A stretch of DNA of 64,000 nt from Deltaproteobacteria bacterium (GTDB taxonomy: Bacteria > Desulfobacterota > Binatia > UBA12015), in assembly GCA_029262355.1 (NCBI GenBank), contig JAJCZO010000221.1, positions 55,058 to 119,057 of the forward strand. The letters are read 5' to 3'. Below the pieces are notes generated by a model. It was not told where the DNA came from, ran no database searches, and saw nothing but the letters and a program-made list of their open reading frames with translations. Shown here piece after piece: positions 40,722-50,415 of the stretch (its first letter is position 1; the number at the start of each line of letters is the position of its first letter). The translations under genes were made by a program, and so were the position numbers.

Positions 40722-42386
40722 ATGGAAGCCACTACCTCGAACTACTCGCTGGAGAATCCCTTCGCACCTCCCGTCGCCCCGTCAGGCCCGAAGCAGACGG
40801 GGGGATCCGTGTACGATGCCGCCCTCGCCATCGGCCAGGAGCTGCTCGACAAACCGATCGACGGCGGCGGGCTCGCCCGTGTTCGCGTGCAACACGCGAA
40901 AGGACGAATGACCGTGTTCGAGCGTATCCGCGTTCTGACCGAGGAAGAGCCCAACCTCTTCTGGCAGAACTGGGGCCCGAACCTCGACGGTGCGTCGCTG
41001 GTGTGCGGCATCCTCAACATCGGCGGCCGAGACGTCGCCGTGTACGGCCATGACTTCACGCTCCGCGCCGGATCGATGGATGCGACCAACGGGGCAAAAC
41101 TCGCGCGACTGATCTACATGGCCGGCGAACGTGGCATTCCGCTGATCGGCATGAACGACTCCGCGGGCGCATTCGTGCCGGCAGGCGTGGGCGGCCTCGA
41201 CGGTTACAGTGAAGCGTTCACTGCGCTGCGTAAGATCTCCGGCGTCGTACCCAGCATCAGCCTGATGTTCGGCTACAACGCCGGCGGCGGGTCGTACCTC
41301 CCGCGCCAGGGGTCGTTCATGATCCAGTGCGACGACACCTTCATCGGAATCACGGGCCCGAGTGTCGTGAAGAGTGTTCTCGGCGAAGATGTGACGGCCG
41401 ATGAGCTCGGAGGACCCGGCGTGCACGGCCTGAACGGCGTGTGCGACATCATGACCAACGACGAGCTCGGCTCGCTGCGAACGGCAATCCGACTCCTCGG
41501 CTATCTGCCCGATAACAACCACGTGGCGGCACCGTTCGGACCGACGTCGGATCCCATCGACCGCTTCACAGTCGAAGAAGACATTCTCTTCCGAAAGACG
41601 TTCAACTCGCCGGCGGGAATGAACGCGCCGCTCGACATCACATTGTTCCTTCAGCAGATCTGCGATCACGGCGAGTACTTCGAGCTGCAGGAGGCCCGGG
41701 CACGCAATCTGATCACCGCATTCGGCCGCATCGGCGGCCACGTCGTCGGCTTCGTCGCAAACAACTCGCATGTCGCTTCCGGGCAAATCGACATCCACGC
41801 CGCTCGCAAGGGCACGCGCTTCATTCGGTTCTGCAACGTCTACAACATCCCGATGATCTTCCTGGAAGACACGACCGGCTTCCTGCCCGGCCGCGAGCAG
41901 GAGTCGGGCGGCATCCTTCTCGAAGGACGCAAGTTCTTGGATTCGATCATCGATCTGCGCACGCCGTCGATGACCCTGATCATCCGCAACGCCTTCGGCG
42001 GCGCGTACGCGAGCTACAACTCGCACTTCGTCGGCGCCAACGTGGTCTTCACGATGCCGCACGCACGCGTCGCCGTCATGGGGCCCGCAGGCAAGGAGTT
42101 CGTCTACAAAGACGAAATGCGGGCCGCTGAAGCGGCCCACAAGAAGGCGATCGCCGGTGGCGCTTCCGTGGCCGAAGCGGCCGCCGAGCGCGACGCGAAA
42201 CTCGCGAAACTTTCGGACCGCTACGAGCGCGACCTGATGAACCCCAAGGAGGCGCTGTCCCTTGGCTCCATCTCGCGGATCGTCATGCCCGGCACCAGCC
42301 GCCGGGTGCTGGCGAAGAATCTGGATTTCCTGATGCGGACCTACACGCCCTCGGCAATGACCGGCCCGCAGCGCGAGTTCGAGTAG
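40722..42386 (+). CDS. Acyl-CoA carboxylase carboxyltransferase subunit
   Basis: 554 residues of the two-domain (CT-N plus CT-C) carboxyltransferase type used by propionyl-, methylcrotonyl- and geranyl-CoA carboxylases. Visible: [40 protein letters not shown] (N-domain oxyanion region), [37 protein letters not shown] (C-domain) and [13 protein letters not shown]. It transfers carboxyl groups from carboxybiotin to an acyl-CoA. A good GGAG site precedes the ATG. The biotin carboxylase/carrier gene begins nine bases after its stop, so the two are the subunits of one enzyme. The acyl substrate is not determined. Confidence 0.94.
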   Translation: MEATTSNYSLENPFAPPVAPSGPKQTGGSVYDAALAIGQELLDKPIDGGGLARVRVQHAKGRMTVFERIRVLTEEEPNLFWQNWGPNLDGASLVCGILNIGGRDVAVYGHDFTLRAGSMDATNGAKLARLIYMAGERGIPLIGMNDSAGAFVPAGVGGLDGYSEAFTALRKISGVVPSISLMFGYNAGGGSYLPRQGSFMIQCDDTFIGITGPSVVKSVLGEDVTADELGGPGVHGLNGVCDIMTNDELGSLRTAIRLLGYLPDNNHVAAPFGPTSDPIDRFTVEEDILFRKTFNSPAGMNAPLDITLFLQQICDHGEYFELQEARARNLITAFGRIGGHVVGFVANNSHVASGQIDIHAARKGTRFIRFCNVYNIPMIFLEDTTGFLPGREQESGGILLEGRKFLDSIIDLRTPSMTLIIRNAFGGAYASYNSHFVGANVVFTMPHARVAVMGPAGKEFVYKDEMRAAEAAHKKAIAGGASVAEAAAERDAKLAKLSDRYERDLMNPKEALSLGSISRIVMPGTSRRVLAKNLDFLMRTYTPSAMTGPQREFE

Positions 42387-42394
42387 GGGAGAGC

Positions 42395-45154
42395 GTGCAC
42401 GTGCTGAATCAGAAGCTCGAGACGATCGCCCCGAACGAGGCCGACTCCGCCTGGATCAGATCCTTCTCACTCGCAGAGATGAAGATCCTGGTCGTCTGCC
42501 GCGGCCCCGTCCGCCAGGAGGCATTCGAGGTTTTCGACAAGATCGGCGTCGGGGAATACGGCATGTTGTTGTCCGAGAAAGACTCGGTCACCTACGCACG
42601 CTGCCTCGCACCCGAACTGCGCAGCCTGCGGTTCCCGGGCAACGTCCACCGTGTCCCCGACTACATGGGCGTAGGGCAAGAAGAGAAGCTCGAGCGGATC
42701 GAAGAGATCATCGAAATCGCGAAGGACCACGGTTACACCCACCTGTTCGCCGGGTACGGCTTCATGGCCGAAGACGCCGAGTTCATCCAGGCCATCGAGA
42801 GCGCTGGCCTCGGCTTCGTGGGCCCATCGTCGCAGGTAGCCCGGAAAGCCGGCGCGAAAGACGAAGCGAAGAAACTCGCCCGCAGCCTCGGCAACGCGAT
42901 CATCCCCGGAACGGACGACATCAGCGCCCGGGCGCTCGCGAAGAACGCGAAGGACAAGACGACGCTCGAGAAGCTCGCGAAGAAACACGATCTCTCGTTC
43001 ACGTGGGACGGCGACAGGTCGCTGGAAGAAAACGCCGAAGTGCTTCTACAAGAAGGCTACGCGCAGACCGTCGAACTCGTCACGATCGAAGAGCTCCAAA
43101 GGGAAGCCGCGGCCATCTGCGCCGACATGTGGAGGGGCCACGCCGACTATCGGATCCGCTTCAAGCACATCGGCGGCGGCGGCGGAAAAGGCCAGCGTGT
43201 CGTTTCCTCCCCGGACGAGATCGACGCGGCCGTGATGGACGTGCTCGCCGAGGTGAAGGTCGTCGAGCCGGGTTCGAACCGGAACTTCCTGGTCGAGCTC
43301 AACATCGAGTCGACCCGCCACAACGAGATTCAGCTCATCGGCAACGGCTCGTGGTCCGTGGCGCTAGGCGGTCGCGACTGCTCGGTCCAGATGCACGAAC
43401 AGAAACTGCTCGAAGTATCGCTCACGGCAGAGCTGCTCGACGCAGAGATCGCTCTCGCGAGCGCGGACGGCAAGGACAAGACCGTCGAGATCCTCACCGG
43501 CGACAAGGCCTGCCTCCAGCGAATGGAGGAGGAAGGCGAGCGCTTTGGCGAGGCGACGGGATTGAACTCGGTCTCCACTTTCGAGTGCATCATCTCCGGC
43601 TTCGATCACTTCTTCATGGAGATGAACACCCGGATTCAGGTCGAGCACGTCGTAACGGAGCTCGCGTACCGCCTGAAGTTCACCAACCCGGACGACGCAA
43701 GCCAGTGCTTCTACATCGAAGATCTGATCGAGGCGATGTGCCTCCTGGCGGCGCATGGCGCGAGGATGCCGAAGCCCGAAAGGACCGTACGCAACGTGTC
43801 GGGCCTCGAAGTTCGCATCAACGCGACGAACCAAGCACTTCAACCCCACGCGGGCGGCATGATTCGGTCGTGGTCCCGCCCGATCGACGGCGAGATCCGC
43901 TTCGACCAGGGAATCGGAACGCGCAACCCAGACACCGGCGCCTTCATTTTCTACCGACTCGCTGGGGCATACGACTCGAACGTCGCACTCGTCCTCACCG
44001 ACGGCGAGAACCGCCGCGACAACTACGAGCGCATGGCTGAAGTACTGCGTCGCACCGAGCTGCGCGGCGACGACCTGCAGACAAACCTTCCCGTTCACTA
44101 CGGCCTGGTCCAGTGGTTCCTCGGCAAGGGTGTCATGGCCGAGCCGACGACGGCCTTCATGCAACCGTTCCTCGCCGCGGTGGGATCGCTCCAGCAGGTC
44201 GTCGACGACGTCGACCTCGACATCGCAGTCGCTGAGCTCGTGAAGACGCAGCCCGATGCCGAGGCGCGGAAAGTTCTTTCCACCAAACAAACCCTTTTGC
44301 TCCGCCCGCTCACGAGGCTCCTCGAAAATCCGCACACCCTCGGCGGCTTCCTCGGCCGCTTCGACGGTGAGTTGTTCGCGCACGGCGACGGCGAAGTCCG
44401 GTTCGTCGACAACCCGGTGCACTTCCTCGAGCGGCTGTATCAGTTCCTCAATCTCGAGCATGTAGGCTCAAAGCCTCCGTCCGAGCGCATCTGGGATCAC
44501 GATCAAGACATCCTGGCCACGTCCCTGGAGTTCTATGCTGAAGTCGAGCGCCGTACCGGCGCACGAACCGCCGAGGAACTCGAGACGCTCTTCGCCGGGA
44601 AGCCTTCGAAGAAACTGATGAACGGGGACGCCGCCCTGTGGAAGAGCGCAGTAGCTGCCCACCGCGGGTTCCAGGTGGGCCTCGACCTCCTACTCCTCGT
44701 CCCCCGCATCGGCGCCCGCTCGGGATTCCTCGAGATCGCGGTCGGGGACGATCTCGTCCCGGTCTTTCCCGACCGCTTCCTCGACGAAGAAGCGTGCAAG
44801 CCGTGCGTCCGCGCCCTCGCCCCGCCGCCGCAGGCCAGCGCCGATGAGATCCTGACCCCGATGGGCGGTACGTTCTTCGCCCGCGAGGCCCCGCATCTGC
44901 CGCCGCTCATCGAAGAGGGGCGACACTTCGAGGCCGGCGAGCCGCTCTTCATCATCGAAGTGATGAAGATGTTCAACAAGGTCTCCGTGCCGTTCTCCGG
45001 CACCATCACGAAGAACCTCATGGTCGACCAGGACGCGACGGTGGTGGCCAAGGGCCAGCCGATTTTCAAGATCGAACCGGACGAGCGCTTCGAGCCGGAG
45101 TCGCCCGACGCAACCGCGAAGCGCCGACGCAACGTTACACTCGACCTGCTGTAA
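42395..45154 (+). CDS. Biotin carboxylase fused to biotin carboxyl carrier domain (919 aa, atypical)
   Basis: GTG start with AGGGGAGA upstream. The biotin carboxylase part begins MKILVVCRGPVRQEAFEVF and has HLFAGYGFMAEDAEFIQAIE, the ATP glycine loop HIGGGGGKGQRVVSS, DCSVQMHEQKLLEVS (His and Lys of the bicarbonate site) and FFMEMNTRIQVEHVVTE (metal glutamates and catalytic Arg). Between IPGTDD and the glycine loop there is a segment of about 85 residues (ARALAKNAKDKTTLEKLAKK and onward) longer than in E. coli AccC. The C-terminal carrier domain has EVMKMFN with Lys858 as the biotin site. It forms a complete carboxylase with the gene before it. Confidence 0.93.
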   Translation: MHVLNQKLETIAPNEADSAWIRSFSLAEMKILVVCRGPVRQEAFEVFDKIGVGEYGMLLSEKDSVTYARCLAPELRSLRFPGNVHRVPDYMGVGQEEKLERIEEIIEIAKDHGYTHLFAGYGFMAEDAEFIQAIESAGLGFVGPSSQVARKAGAKDEAKKLARSLGNAIIPGTDDISARALAKNAKDKTTLEKLAKKHDLSFTWDGDRSLEENAEVLLQEGYAQTVELVTIEELQREAAAICADMWRGHADYRIRFKHIGGGGGKGQRVVSSPDEIDAAVMDVLAEVKVVEPGSNRNFLVELNIESTRHNEIQLIGNGSWSVALGGRDCSVQMHEQKLLEVSLTAELLDAEIALASADGKDKTVEILTGDKACLQRMEEEGERFGEATGLNSVSTFECIISGFDHFFMEMNTRIQVEHVVTELAYRLKFTNPDDASQCFYIEDLIEAMCLLAAHGARMPKPERTVRNVSGLEVRINATNQALQPHAGGMIRSWSRPIDGEIRFDQGIGTRNPDTGAFIFYRLAGAYDSNVALVLTDGENRRDNYERMAEVLRRTELRGDDLQTNLPVHYGLVQWFLGKGVMAEPTTAFMQPFLAAVGSLQQVVDDVDLDIAVAELVKTQPDAEARKVLSTKQTLLLRPLTRLLENPHTLGGFLGRFDGELFAHGDGEVRFVDNPVHFLERLYQFLNLEHVGSKPPSERIWDHDQDILATSLEFYAEVERRTGARTAEELETLFAGKPSKKLMNGDAALWKSAVAAHRGFQVGLDLLLLVPRIGARSGFLEIAVGDDLVPVFPDRFLDEEACKPCVRALAPPPQASADEILTPMGGTFFAREAPHLPPLIEEGRHFEAGEPLFIIEVMKMFNKVSVPFSGTITKNLMVDQDATVVAKGQPIFKIEPDERFEPESPDATAKRRRNVTLDLL

Positions 45155-45395
45155 TCCACTGCAGGACGGGGCGAGCAGCCAGGGTGAGGGCCACCGCGGC
45201 CTGCCGGGATCATCTACGAACGCTGCTGCGACTACGGCGTCTGCCACCCCCTGACCGCAGCCGCCGTGAGGATCTCCCGGGTGCGCTTCCGGTACGGCGG
45301 CTTCATCTGGTCGGTGAAGCGACACGAGGTCTCGCCGCAAGCCGTTCGCTCCACGCGGACGACGATTCGATCCGGTGCCGAAGAGCTGAGGCTAG

Positions 45396-45836
45396 AGCTT
45401 CGCTTCCCTCGACGCCGCCCTCTCCGTCTCGCCATACGTCTACGGGGGGCACGCGTATCTCGTGGGCTGGGTCTCGAACGACGCCGAGCGCAGGGATCTC
45501 GAGGCCACCGCGCGCAGCGTGTCGGGACTGACGTCACTCAGCTCGTACCTACCGCAGAAGCCAACCGGCGCCGACGCACCGAGCTCGACCGACGAGCTCG
45601 CGTTGAAGGCCAAGATCATGGAGGCCATCACGCTCGACTCGGGGGCTCATCAGGCGAACGTCTCGGTCGATGTCCTCGGAACCCACGCCGTCCTCCTAGG
45701 CGCCGTCGCCAATGGCGCAGACGTACAGAGCGCCGGCCAGGCAGCGCGCGATACCGCCGGGGTCAGCGGCGTCACCAGCTTCCTCACCGTCCCCGAGCCC
45801 GGCAACACGAAGATCCTGCAGGGTCTGCTTCCCTAG
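45396..45836 (+). pseudogene. BON-domain protein lacking its N-terminus
   Basis: From a TAG at 45393 the open frame reads SFASLDAALSVSPYVYGGHA, then YLVGWVSNDAERRDLEATAR, a linker, and a second similar unit: ELALKAKIMEAITLDSG, VSVDVLGTHAVLLGAVANG. These are two consecutive BON (phospholipid-binding) domains as in OsmY-like periplasmic or lipoproteins. There is no start codon before the first domain and no signal peptide in frame, so the 5' part seems lost or shifted into another frame. The 240 bp between the carboxylase stop and this point hold nothing else recognisable. A GTG at 45462 could start a shortened one-and-a-half-domain protein. Confidence 0.5.
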
Positions 45837-45856
45837 CAGGCTGTTGAAAAGCTCCT
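45835..45856 (-). repeat. 22-bp repeat resembling an insertion-sequence end
   Basis: Read on the minus strand, this 22-mer matches the plus-strand segment 53582-53603 at 21 of 22 positions; the shared core is TTCAACAGCCTGCT. Here it overlaps the stop codon of the BON relic, and in the other copy it lies in the gap before a glycosyltransferase. The sequence resembles terminal repeats I associate with transposons, but no transposase is nearby and I cannot confirm the family. Confidence 0.5.
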
Positions 45857-45893
45857 ACTGCACCGCCGTCGACATAGGGTTAACGGCGTTGCA

Positions 45894-47141
45894 CTAATCC
45901 ACCCGAACCCGGTACTGCGAGAGTCCTCGAAAGCTCGGAACCTGCTTCCACACTTCCGACCCACCGGCCGCACGCAGCCTCGGATAGCGGGCGACCAGCG
46001 CCCCGATCGCCTCCTGAGCCTCCACCCGAGCGAGGTGCGCGCCCAGACACAAATGCGCCCCACCGCCGAACGAGACGTGCCCGATGGCCTCGCGATCGAT
46101 ATCGAACCGGTCCGGGTCCGCATGCCCCGCGGGGTCGCGATTCGCCGACGACAGCAGTGTCGTCACCGACTCACGAGCGTCGACGGCGACACCGTCGATC
46201 TCGGTATCCCGCGAAGAGATTCGTCCCGACACCGTGACCGGCGGATCGAAACGCAGCATCTCTTCCACCGCGTTCTTGATTCGGCTCGGTTCATCGCGGA
46301 GCCTCGCGAGCTCACCTGGATGCTGCAGCAGTACACGGGTTCCGTTGCCGATCAAGTCTGACGTCGTAACGTTGCCCGCGATCAGAAGCAGGTTGCACAT
46401 CCGAACGAGCTCCCGCTCCGTGAGCCGGTCACCGTCTTCCTCGGCGGCGACCAGCCGGCCGATCAGATCCTCGGCCGGTGCCTCACGACGCTTCGCGATC
46501 TCGGTCGCGAAGCACTCGTCGAGAGCCGCAAGTGCATCAGCACCGGCCTGCTGCTCCTCGGGCGAAGCAAAGGGATTGAAGAAAGCGACGTTGGCCGCCT
46601 CGGACCACCGCTTGAAATCGGCTTGCCGACTCGGATCGACTCCCAGAATCCGCGCGATCGCGATTGCCGGAAGCGGCGCAGCCAACGCCTCCACCAAGTC
46701 GAACTCCCCACGTCCAACGCGATCGACCTCGTCGAGGAGTTCACGAGTGACCTCGGCGACGAGCGGACGCCACGCCTCCGCGCGCCGCGGGGTGAACGAT
46801 CGACTCACGAGACTCCTGAGGCGCTGGTGATCCGGAGCGTCGAGGAAGAGCATCGTAGGCTCCTCGCCCTCGGGCGGGACGAAGCGCCGAACGGGATCTC
46901 CCTCGCGAGCCTTGCGGGGGTCGACGCCGTAGTCGCGGTCACGCAGAACCGCCTCGACGTCCCCGTGTCGGGAGAGAACCACGGTACCGAACTCGCGGTC
47001 GCGGTGGACCGGGCACTTCTCGCGCAGCTCCTTCAATACCTCGTGCGGTCGCTCCCGAAAAATGGGGTCGAGCGGAAGGATCTTCATCCCCTCGGGGATC
47101 ACCTCGCTGGGGCTATGCTCGTCACGCCTGCGAGTGGCCAT
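45894..47141 (-). CDS. Cytochrome P450
   Basis: 415 residues. I-helix AGNVTT at 255-260, K-helix EEMLRF (Glu294-Arg297) and haem loop VSFGGGAHLCLGAHLARVEA with axial Cys365. The acid of the usual AGxD/ExT motif is replaced by Asn-Val (AGNVTT), as in some CYP subfamilies with altered proton delivery. It follows the S1-domain gene on the same strand with only five bases between, an unusual pairing. It is a soluble monooxygenase, with no redox partner gene nearby. It is distinct from the P450 at 27363. Confidence 0.94.
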   Translation of the reverse strand: MATRRRDEHSPSEVIPEGMKILPLDPIFRERPHEVLKELREKCPVHRDREFGTVVLSRHGDVEAVLRDRDYGVDPRKAREGDPVRRFVPPEGEEPTMLFLDAPDHQRLRSLVSRSFTPRRAEAWRPLVAEVTRELLDEVDRVGRGEFDLVEALAAPLPAIAIARILGVDPSRQADFKRWSEAANVAFFNPFASPEEQQAGADALAALDECFATEIAKRREAPAEDLIGRLVAAEEDGDRLTERELVRMCNLLLIAGNVTTSDLIGNGTRVLLQHPGELARLRDEPSRIKNAVEEMLRFDPPVTVSGRISSRDTEIDGVAVDARESVTTLLSSANRDPAGHADPDRFDIDREAIGHVSFGGGAHLCLGAHLARVEAQEAIGALVARYPRLRAAGGSEVWKQVPSFRGLSQYRVRVD

Positions 47142-47146
47142 GTCAC

Positions 47147-48394
47147 CTACTTTCGCTTCAAGAGTTCGGCAAAGGTTCCGAGTCCGCCGCCGCGGCCCAT
47201 CTCGTCGACCACCGCCTGCGCCTCTTTTCGGTCTTGGGCATCTTCGGCGTCTCGCTGCTTGCGGACGCCCTCGACCAACGAGAGCCCGAGCCGCTTCTTG
47301 TGGGGATCCACGCTCACGACGATCACCTCGACCTCATCTCCGGCGGTCACGACTTCACGGGGATGTGCGATCCGCCGATCGAGCGACATTGCCGAGACGT
47401 GTACGAGACCGTCCAGGCCCGGCTCCAATTCGACGAAGGCACCGAACTGTTCGAGCTTGCGGACCTTGCCGCGCACCGCCAGGCCGGCCGGGTAGCGCTC
47501 GGCCGCCGTGCTCCACGGATCCGGCGCGAGTGCACGCATCGACAGGCCGATCTTGGTACGTCCGCCATCTTTCGCGTGCTCGATCTTCACCACTTGGGTC
47601 TCGACCCGCTGGCCCACTTCGAGAACTTCGGAGGGGTGTTCCACGCGCGAGTGTCCGAGCTGACTGATGTGGAGAAGACCCTCCACCCCGCCAACGTCGA
47701 CGAAGGCACCAAAGTCGCGAATCGAGATAACCTCGCCCTGCACGACCGCACCGACTTCGAGCCTCTCCCACGTGACGGCGGCCTGGGCAGCCATCTCTTC
47801 TTCGAGAACCTCGCGACGCGACACGACGATGTTGCGACCACCGGATTCGATTTTCGTCACCCGGAAGCGAAGACGCTGGCCGATCCACTCCTCGCCGTCG
47901 CCTTCACCGCGCCTACGATCCATCTGCGACGCCGGACAGAACGCCCTTTGGCCGGCGACCTGTACATCGAAGCCGCCCTTGTTCTTACCTGTCACGACGC
48001 CCTCGATGGCAATCCCATGCTCCAGCGCCTGCTCGAGCTCGCCGGGAACGTGCCCCCCGCGACCGAACGTGCGCTTGAGCACGATCGATCCCGACTGGTT
48101 GCCGTCGTCCGTAATGGTCGCTTCGATGGTGTCGCCCACGGTGAGCCCGTGCTCACCGTCCGACTCGTCGCGAAACTCCCCGAGGCCGATGACGGCCTCA
48201 GCCTTGCCGCCAAGTGCTACGAACGCCGTCTCCGGGCCGAGGGCCACGATTCGGCCACTGACCCGGGTGCCTACCTCGAGCTTCTTCTGCTTGGATTGGG
48301 TCGCTTCGCTCTCGGCGAAGAGGGCCGCAAAGTCCTCCTCCTCCGGTGCGCCTGTTCCCCCACCGTTCTCCTCGTCGTCGTGCCCGTGTGACAT
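47147..48394 (-). CDS. Protein with four S1 RNA-binding domains (ribosomal protein S1-like)
   Basis: 415 residues. After an acidic N-terminus (DDEEN, PEEEDFAALFAESEA) there are four S1 OB-fold repeats: about 41-108 (VGTRVSGRIVALGPETAFVA), 125-197 (EHGIAIEGVVTGKNKGGFDV), 212-288 (LEVGAVVQGEVISIRDFGAFVD) split here by its conserved core GLLHISQLGH, and 302-375 (KVRKLEQFGAFVELEPGLDG). The third repeat is the best preserved. It is shorter than six-domain ribosomal S1 and resembles the accessory S1-like proteins of other phyla that bind mRNA or regulate translation. It is the upstream member of a five-base-spaced pair with a P450 gene. Confidence 0.92.
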   Translation of the reverse strand: MSHGHDDEENGGGTGAPEEEDFAALFAESEATQSKQKKLEVGTRVSGRIVALGPETAFVALGGKAEAVIGLGEFRDESDGEHGLTVGDTIEATITDDGNQSGSIVLKRTFGRGGHVPGELEQALEHGIAIEGVVTGKNKGGFDVQVAGQRAFCPASQMDRRRGEGDGEEWIGQRLRFRVTKIESGGRNIVVSRREVLEEEMAAQAAVTWERLEVGAVVQGEVISIRDFGAFVDVGGVEGLLHISQLGHSRVEHPSEVLEVGQRVETQVVKIEHAKDGGRTKIGLSMRALAPDPWSTAAERYPAGLAVRGKVRKLEQFGAFVELEPGLDGLVHVSAMSLDRRIAHPREVVTAGDEVEVIVVSVDPHKKRLGLSLVEGVRKQRDAEDAQDRKEAQAVVDEMGRGGGLGTFAELLKRK

Positions 48395-48475
48395 GCCCTG
48401 GACTCTAGACGCCCGGGCGCCGGCTTTCGAGCCCGGACTGGAAGTCCCCTAGCGCAAGGCGGTATCCCTTCTCTC

Positions 48476-49264
48476 ATGGCCAGCGACCCGATTCTCATCG
48501 AGCGACGCGATGGCGTCATGATCCTCTCCATCAACGACGCGCCGTACAACCGAATGTCGCTCGAGTTCATGGATTCGCTCGAGGGCCTCGTCGGCACGAT
48601 CGGTCACGACGACTCGATCCGCGCCATCGTGATTACCGGCGACGGAGATCAGAACTTTTCCGTCGGCATGAACCTGAAGCAGCTGCCGCAAGGCGCAAAG
48701 GAGAAGGGCAGCACGGATGCCGTCTTCGACCAGCGCCTGCGGGTCATCTCCGCTATCGAGAACATGGGCAAGCCCTGGATCGCCACGCTGTTCGGGTACT
48801 GTCTCGGAGGCGGTCTCGAATTGCCGCTCGGCTGCCACTTCCGGCTCGCCGCGCAAGACGACGCCAAGATCGGACTTCCAGAAATGGACCTCGGAACCGT
48901 GCCCGCCTGGGGCGGAAGCGCGCGCCTCAGCCGATGCGTCGGACGCGACCACGCGCTCGACATGATCCTGCGCGGCAAGAAAATCTCCGGGCCCGAAGCC
49001 CTCGCGTTCGGCCTCGCAACCGAGGTCTGGCCGAACGCCGAACTCAAGGATCGGGCCATTGCGCTGGCAGAGGAGCTGGCCGCTCAGCCCCGATTGGCCG
49101 TCCGCGCGATGCTCGAGTGCATCGTCGGCCATGAAACGAAGACCTTAGCCCAATCTCTGCGCGACGAGCGAGCCGCCGTCAACGCGACCTTCGGTACCCC
49201 CGATCAGATCGAGGGCATGATGTCGTTTCTCGAGAAACGCAAACCGGTATTCAACAAGTCCTGA
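48476..49264 (+). CDS. Enoyl-CoA hydratase/isomerase family protein with both catalytic glutamates
   Basis: 262 residues. Crotonase segments: GVMILSINDAPYNRMSLEFM, IVITGDGDQNFSVGMNLKQL and GYCLGGGLELPLGCHFRLAA. Unlike the other crotonases in this window, both catalytic glutamates are kept: Glu115 in GGGLELP and Glu136 in IGLPEMDLG, followed by TVPAWGGSARLSR. It can therefore hydrate enoyl-CoA in a beta-oxidation cycle, supplied by the neighbouring acyl-CoA dehydrogenases with which its 3' end is convergent (three bases between stops). It diverges from the S1-domain gene. Confidence 0.92.
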   Translation: MASDPILIERRDGVMILSINDAPYNRMSLEFMDSLEGLVGTIGHDDSIRAIVITGDGDQNFSVGMNLKQLPQGAKEKGSTDAVFDQRLRVISAIENMGKPWIATLFGYCLGGGLELPLGCHFRLAAQDDAKIGLPEMDLGTVPAWGGSARLSRCVGRDHALDMILRGKKISGPEALAFGLATEVWPNAELKDRAIALAEELAAQPRLAVRAMLECIVGHETKTLAQSLRDERAAVNATFGTPDQIEGMMSFLEKRKPVFNKS

Positions 49265-49267
49265 GGA

Positions 49268-50401
49268 TCAGTACCCCTGTAGCGTAGCAAAGCGATCGCG
49301 GTGATAGCTCGCGTCTCCAAAGGTGAGCTCCGCCACCCGGGCGCGCTTCAGATAGAACCCGATATCGGCCTCGTCCGTCATGCCGATGCCACCGTGCATC
49401 TGAAGCATCTCACGTGAGACCAGACTGCCCACATCCGAGCACCGCGCCTTCGCGACGCTCACGAGCGCCGGGACGTCTGGGCCATCCTCATCGATTGCGT
49501 TCATCGTCTCGCGAACGATAGAGCGCGCCAGCTCCAACTCGGCGAACATCACGGATGCCCGATGCTTCAGAGCCTGAAAGGTTCCGATCTTCACGCCGAA
49601 CTGTTCGCGCGTCTTCAAGTACTCGACCGTCTGCTCGAACGCTTCGGTCGCGAGACCGAGGATCTCGGCGCACAAGACGGCGGTGCCTCGATCGAGAGCG
49701 GCGTCGAGAACGTCCGCACCACCGCCGACCTCGCCCAGAACCGCTTCGGCCGGAGCGCGGTCGAGCCGCACGCGAGCCGCGTTGCGGCTGTCGACCATGC
49801 CGGTGCGCGAGACCGTAACACCCTTGGCCAACCGGTCGACCAGGAACAGCCCCACGCCGTCGCGGTCGCCCGCCGCACCCGACGTTCGCGCCACTACCAC
49901 GAGCCGATCGGCGACGTGGCCGTCGAGGACGAAACCCTTCTCACCCGTGAGGACATAGCCCTCCCCCGACTTTTCGGCCTTGGTTTCAATCACGTAGGGC
50001 GCAAAATGGGCCCGTTCATCGAGGGCGAGCGCGAGAAGCGTCTCTCCCTGCGCCACACCCGAGAGAATCTGGGCGCGCAGTGGTTCCGCCGCCCCGCGAC
50101 GCACGCACTCCGCACCGAGGACTGCGGACGAAAGAAACGGCGTGGGCGCGAGCGTGCGGCCGCACTCCTCGAACAACACCGCGAGCTCGGCGTACCCGAG
50201 GTCACTACCGCCGCTCGCTTCGTCGAAGGTCAAGCCCACCCAACCAAGCTTGGCCATCTCCTTCCAGAGGTCGCGAGAGAAGCCCGTAGCGTCCCGGCTG
50301 TCACGCAAGCCACGGAGGTGTGCAACGGGCGCATTTGCCGAGATGAACTCGCGCGCCGTGCTCTGCAAAATCTTCTGCTCTTCAGTCAGTGCCAGTGCCA
50401 T
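49268..50401 (-). CDS. Acyl-CoA dehydrogenase (downstream member of a pair)
   Basis: 377 residues from ATG 50401, preceded by GAGGAGAGGAG. Family segments: LTEEQKILQSTAREFISANA, KLGWVGLTFDEASGGSDLGY, VEYLKTREQFGVKIGTFQAL and MLQMHGGIGMTDEADIGFYL, with the acidic residue of TDE at the expected catalytic-base position. The N-terminal FAD loop (CTEP-like) is not conserved. It is 14 bp behind the longer partner (50416-51630), and the shapes again suggest a heteromeric enzyme, as in the pair at 35569-37766. Confidence 0.92.
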   Translation of the reverse strand: MALALTEEQKILQSTAREFISANAPVAHLRGLRDSRDATGFSRDLWKEMAKLGWVGLTFDEASGGSDLGYAELAVLFEECGRTLAPTPFLSSAVLGAECVRRGAAEPLRAQILSGVAQGETLLALALDERAHFAPYVIETKAEKSGEGYVLTGEKGFVLDGHVADRLVVVARTSGAAGDRDGVGLFLVDRLAKGVTVSRTGMVDSRNAARVRLDRAPAEAVLGEVGGGADVLDAALDRGTAVLCAEILGLATEAFEQTVEYLKTREQFGVKIGTFQALKHRASVMFAELELARSIVRETMNAIDEDGPDVPALVSVAKARCSDVGSLVSREMLQMHGGIGMTDEADIGFYLKRARVAELTFGDASYHRDRFATLQGY

Positions 50402-50415
50402 GACTTCTCCTCTCC

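Noticed and set aside
40782..42140. 452-codon minus-strand frame opposite the carboxyltransferase gene
   Set aside because: Antisense to a strongly conserved enzyme; no domain recognised.
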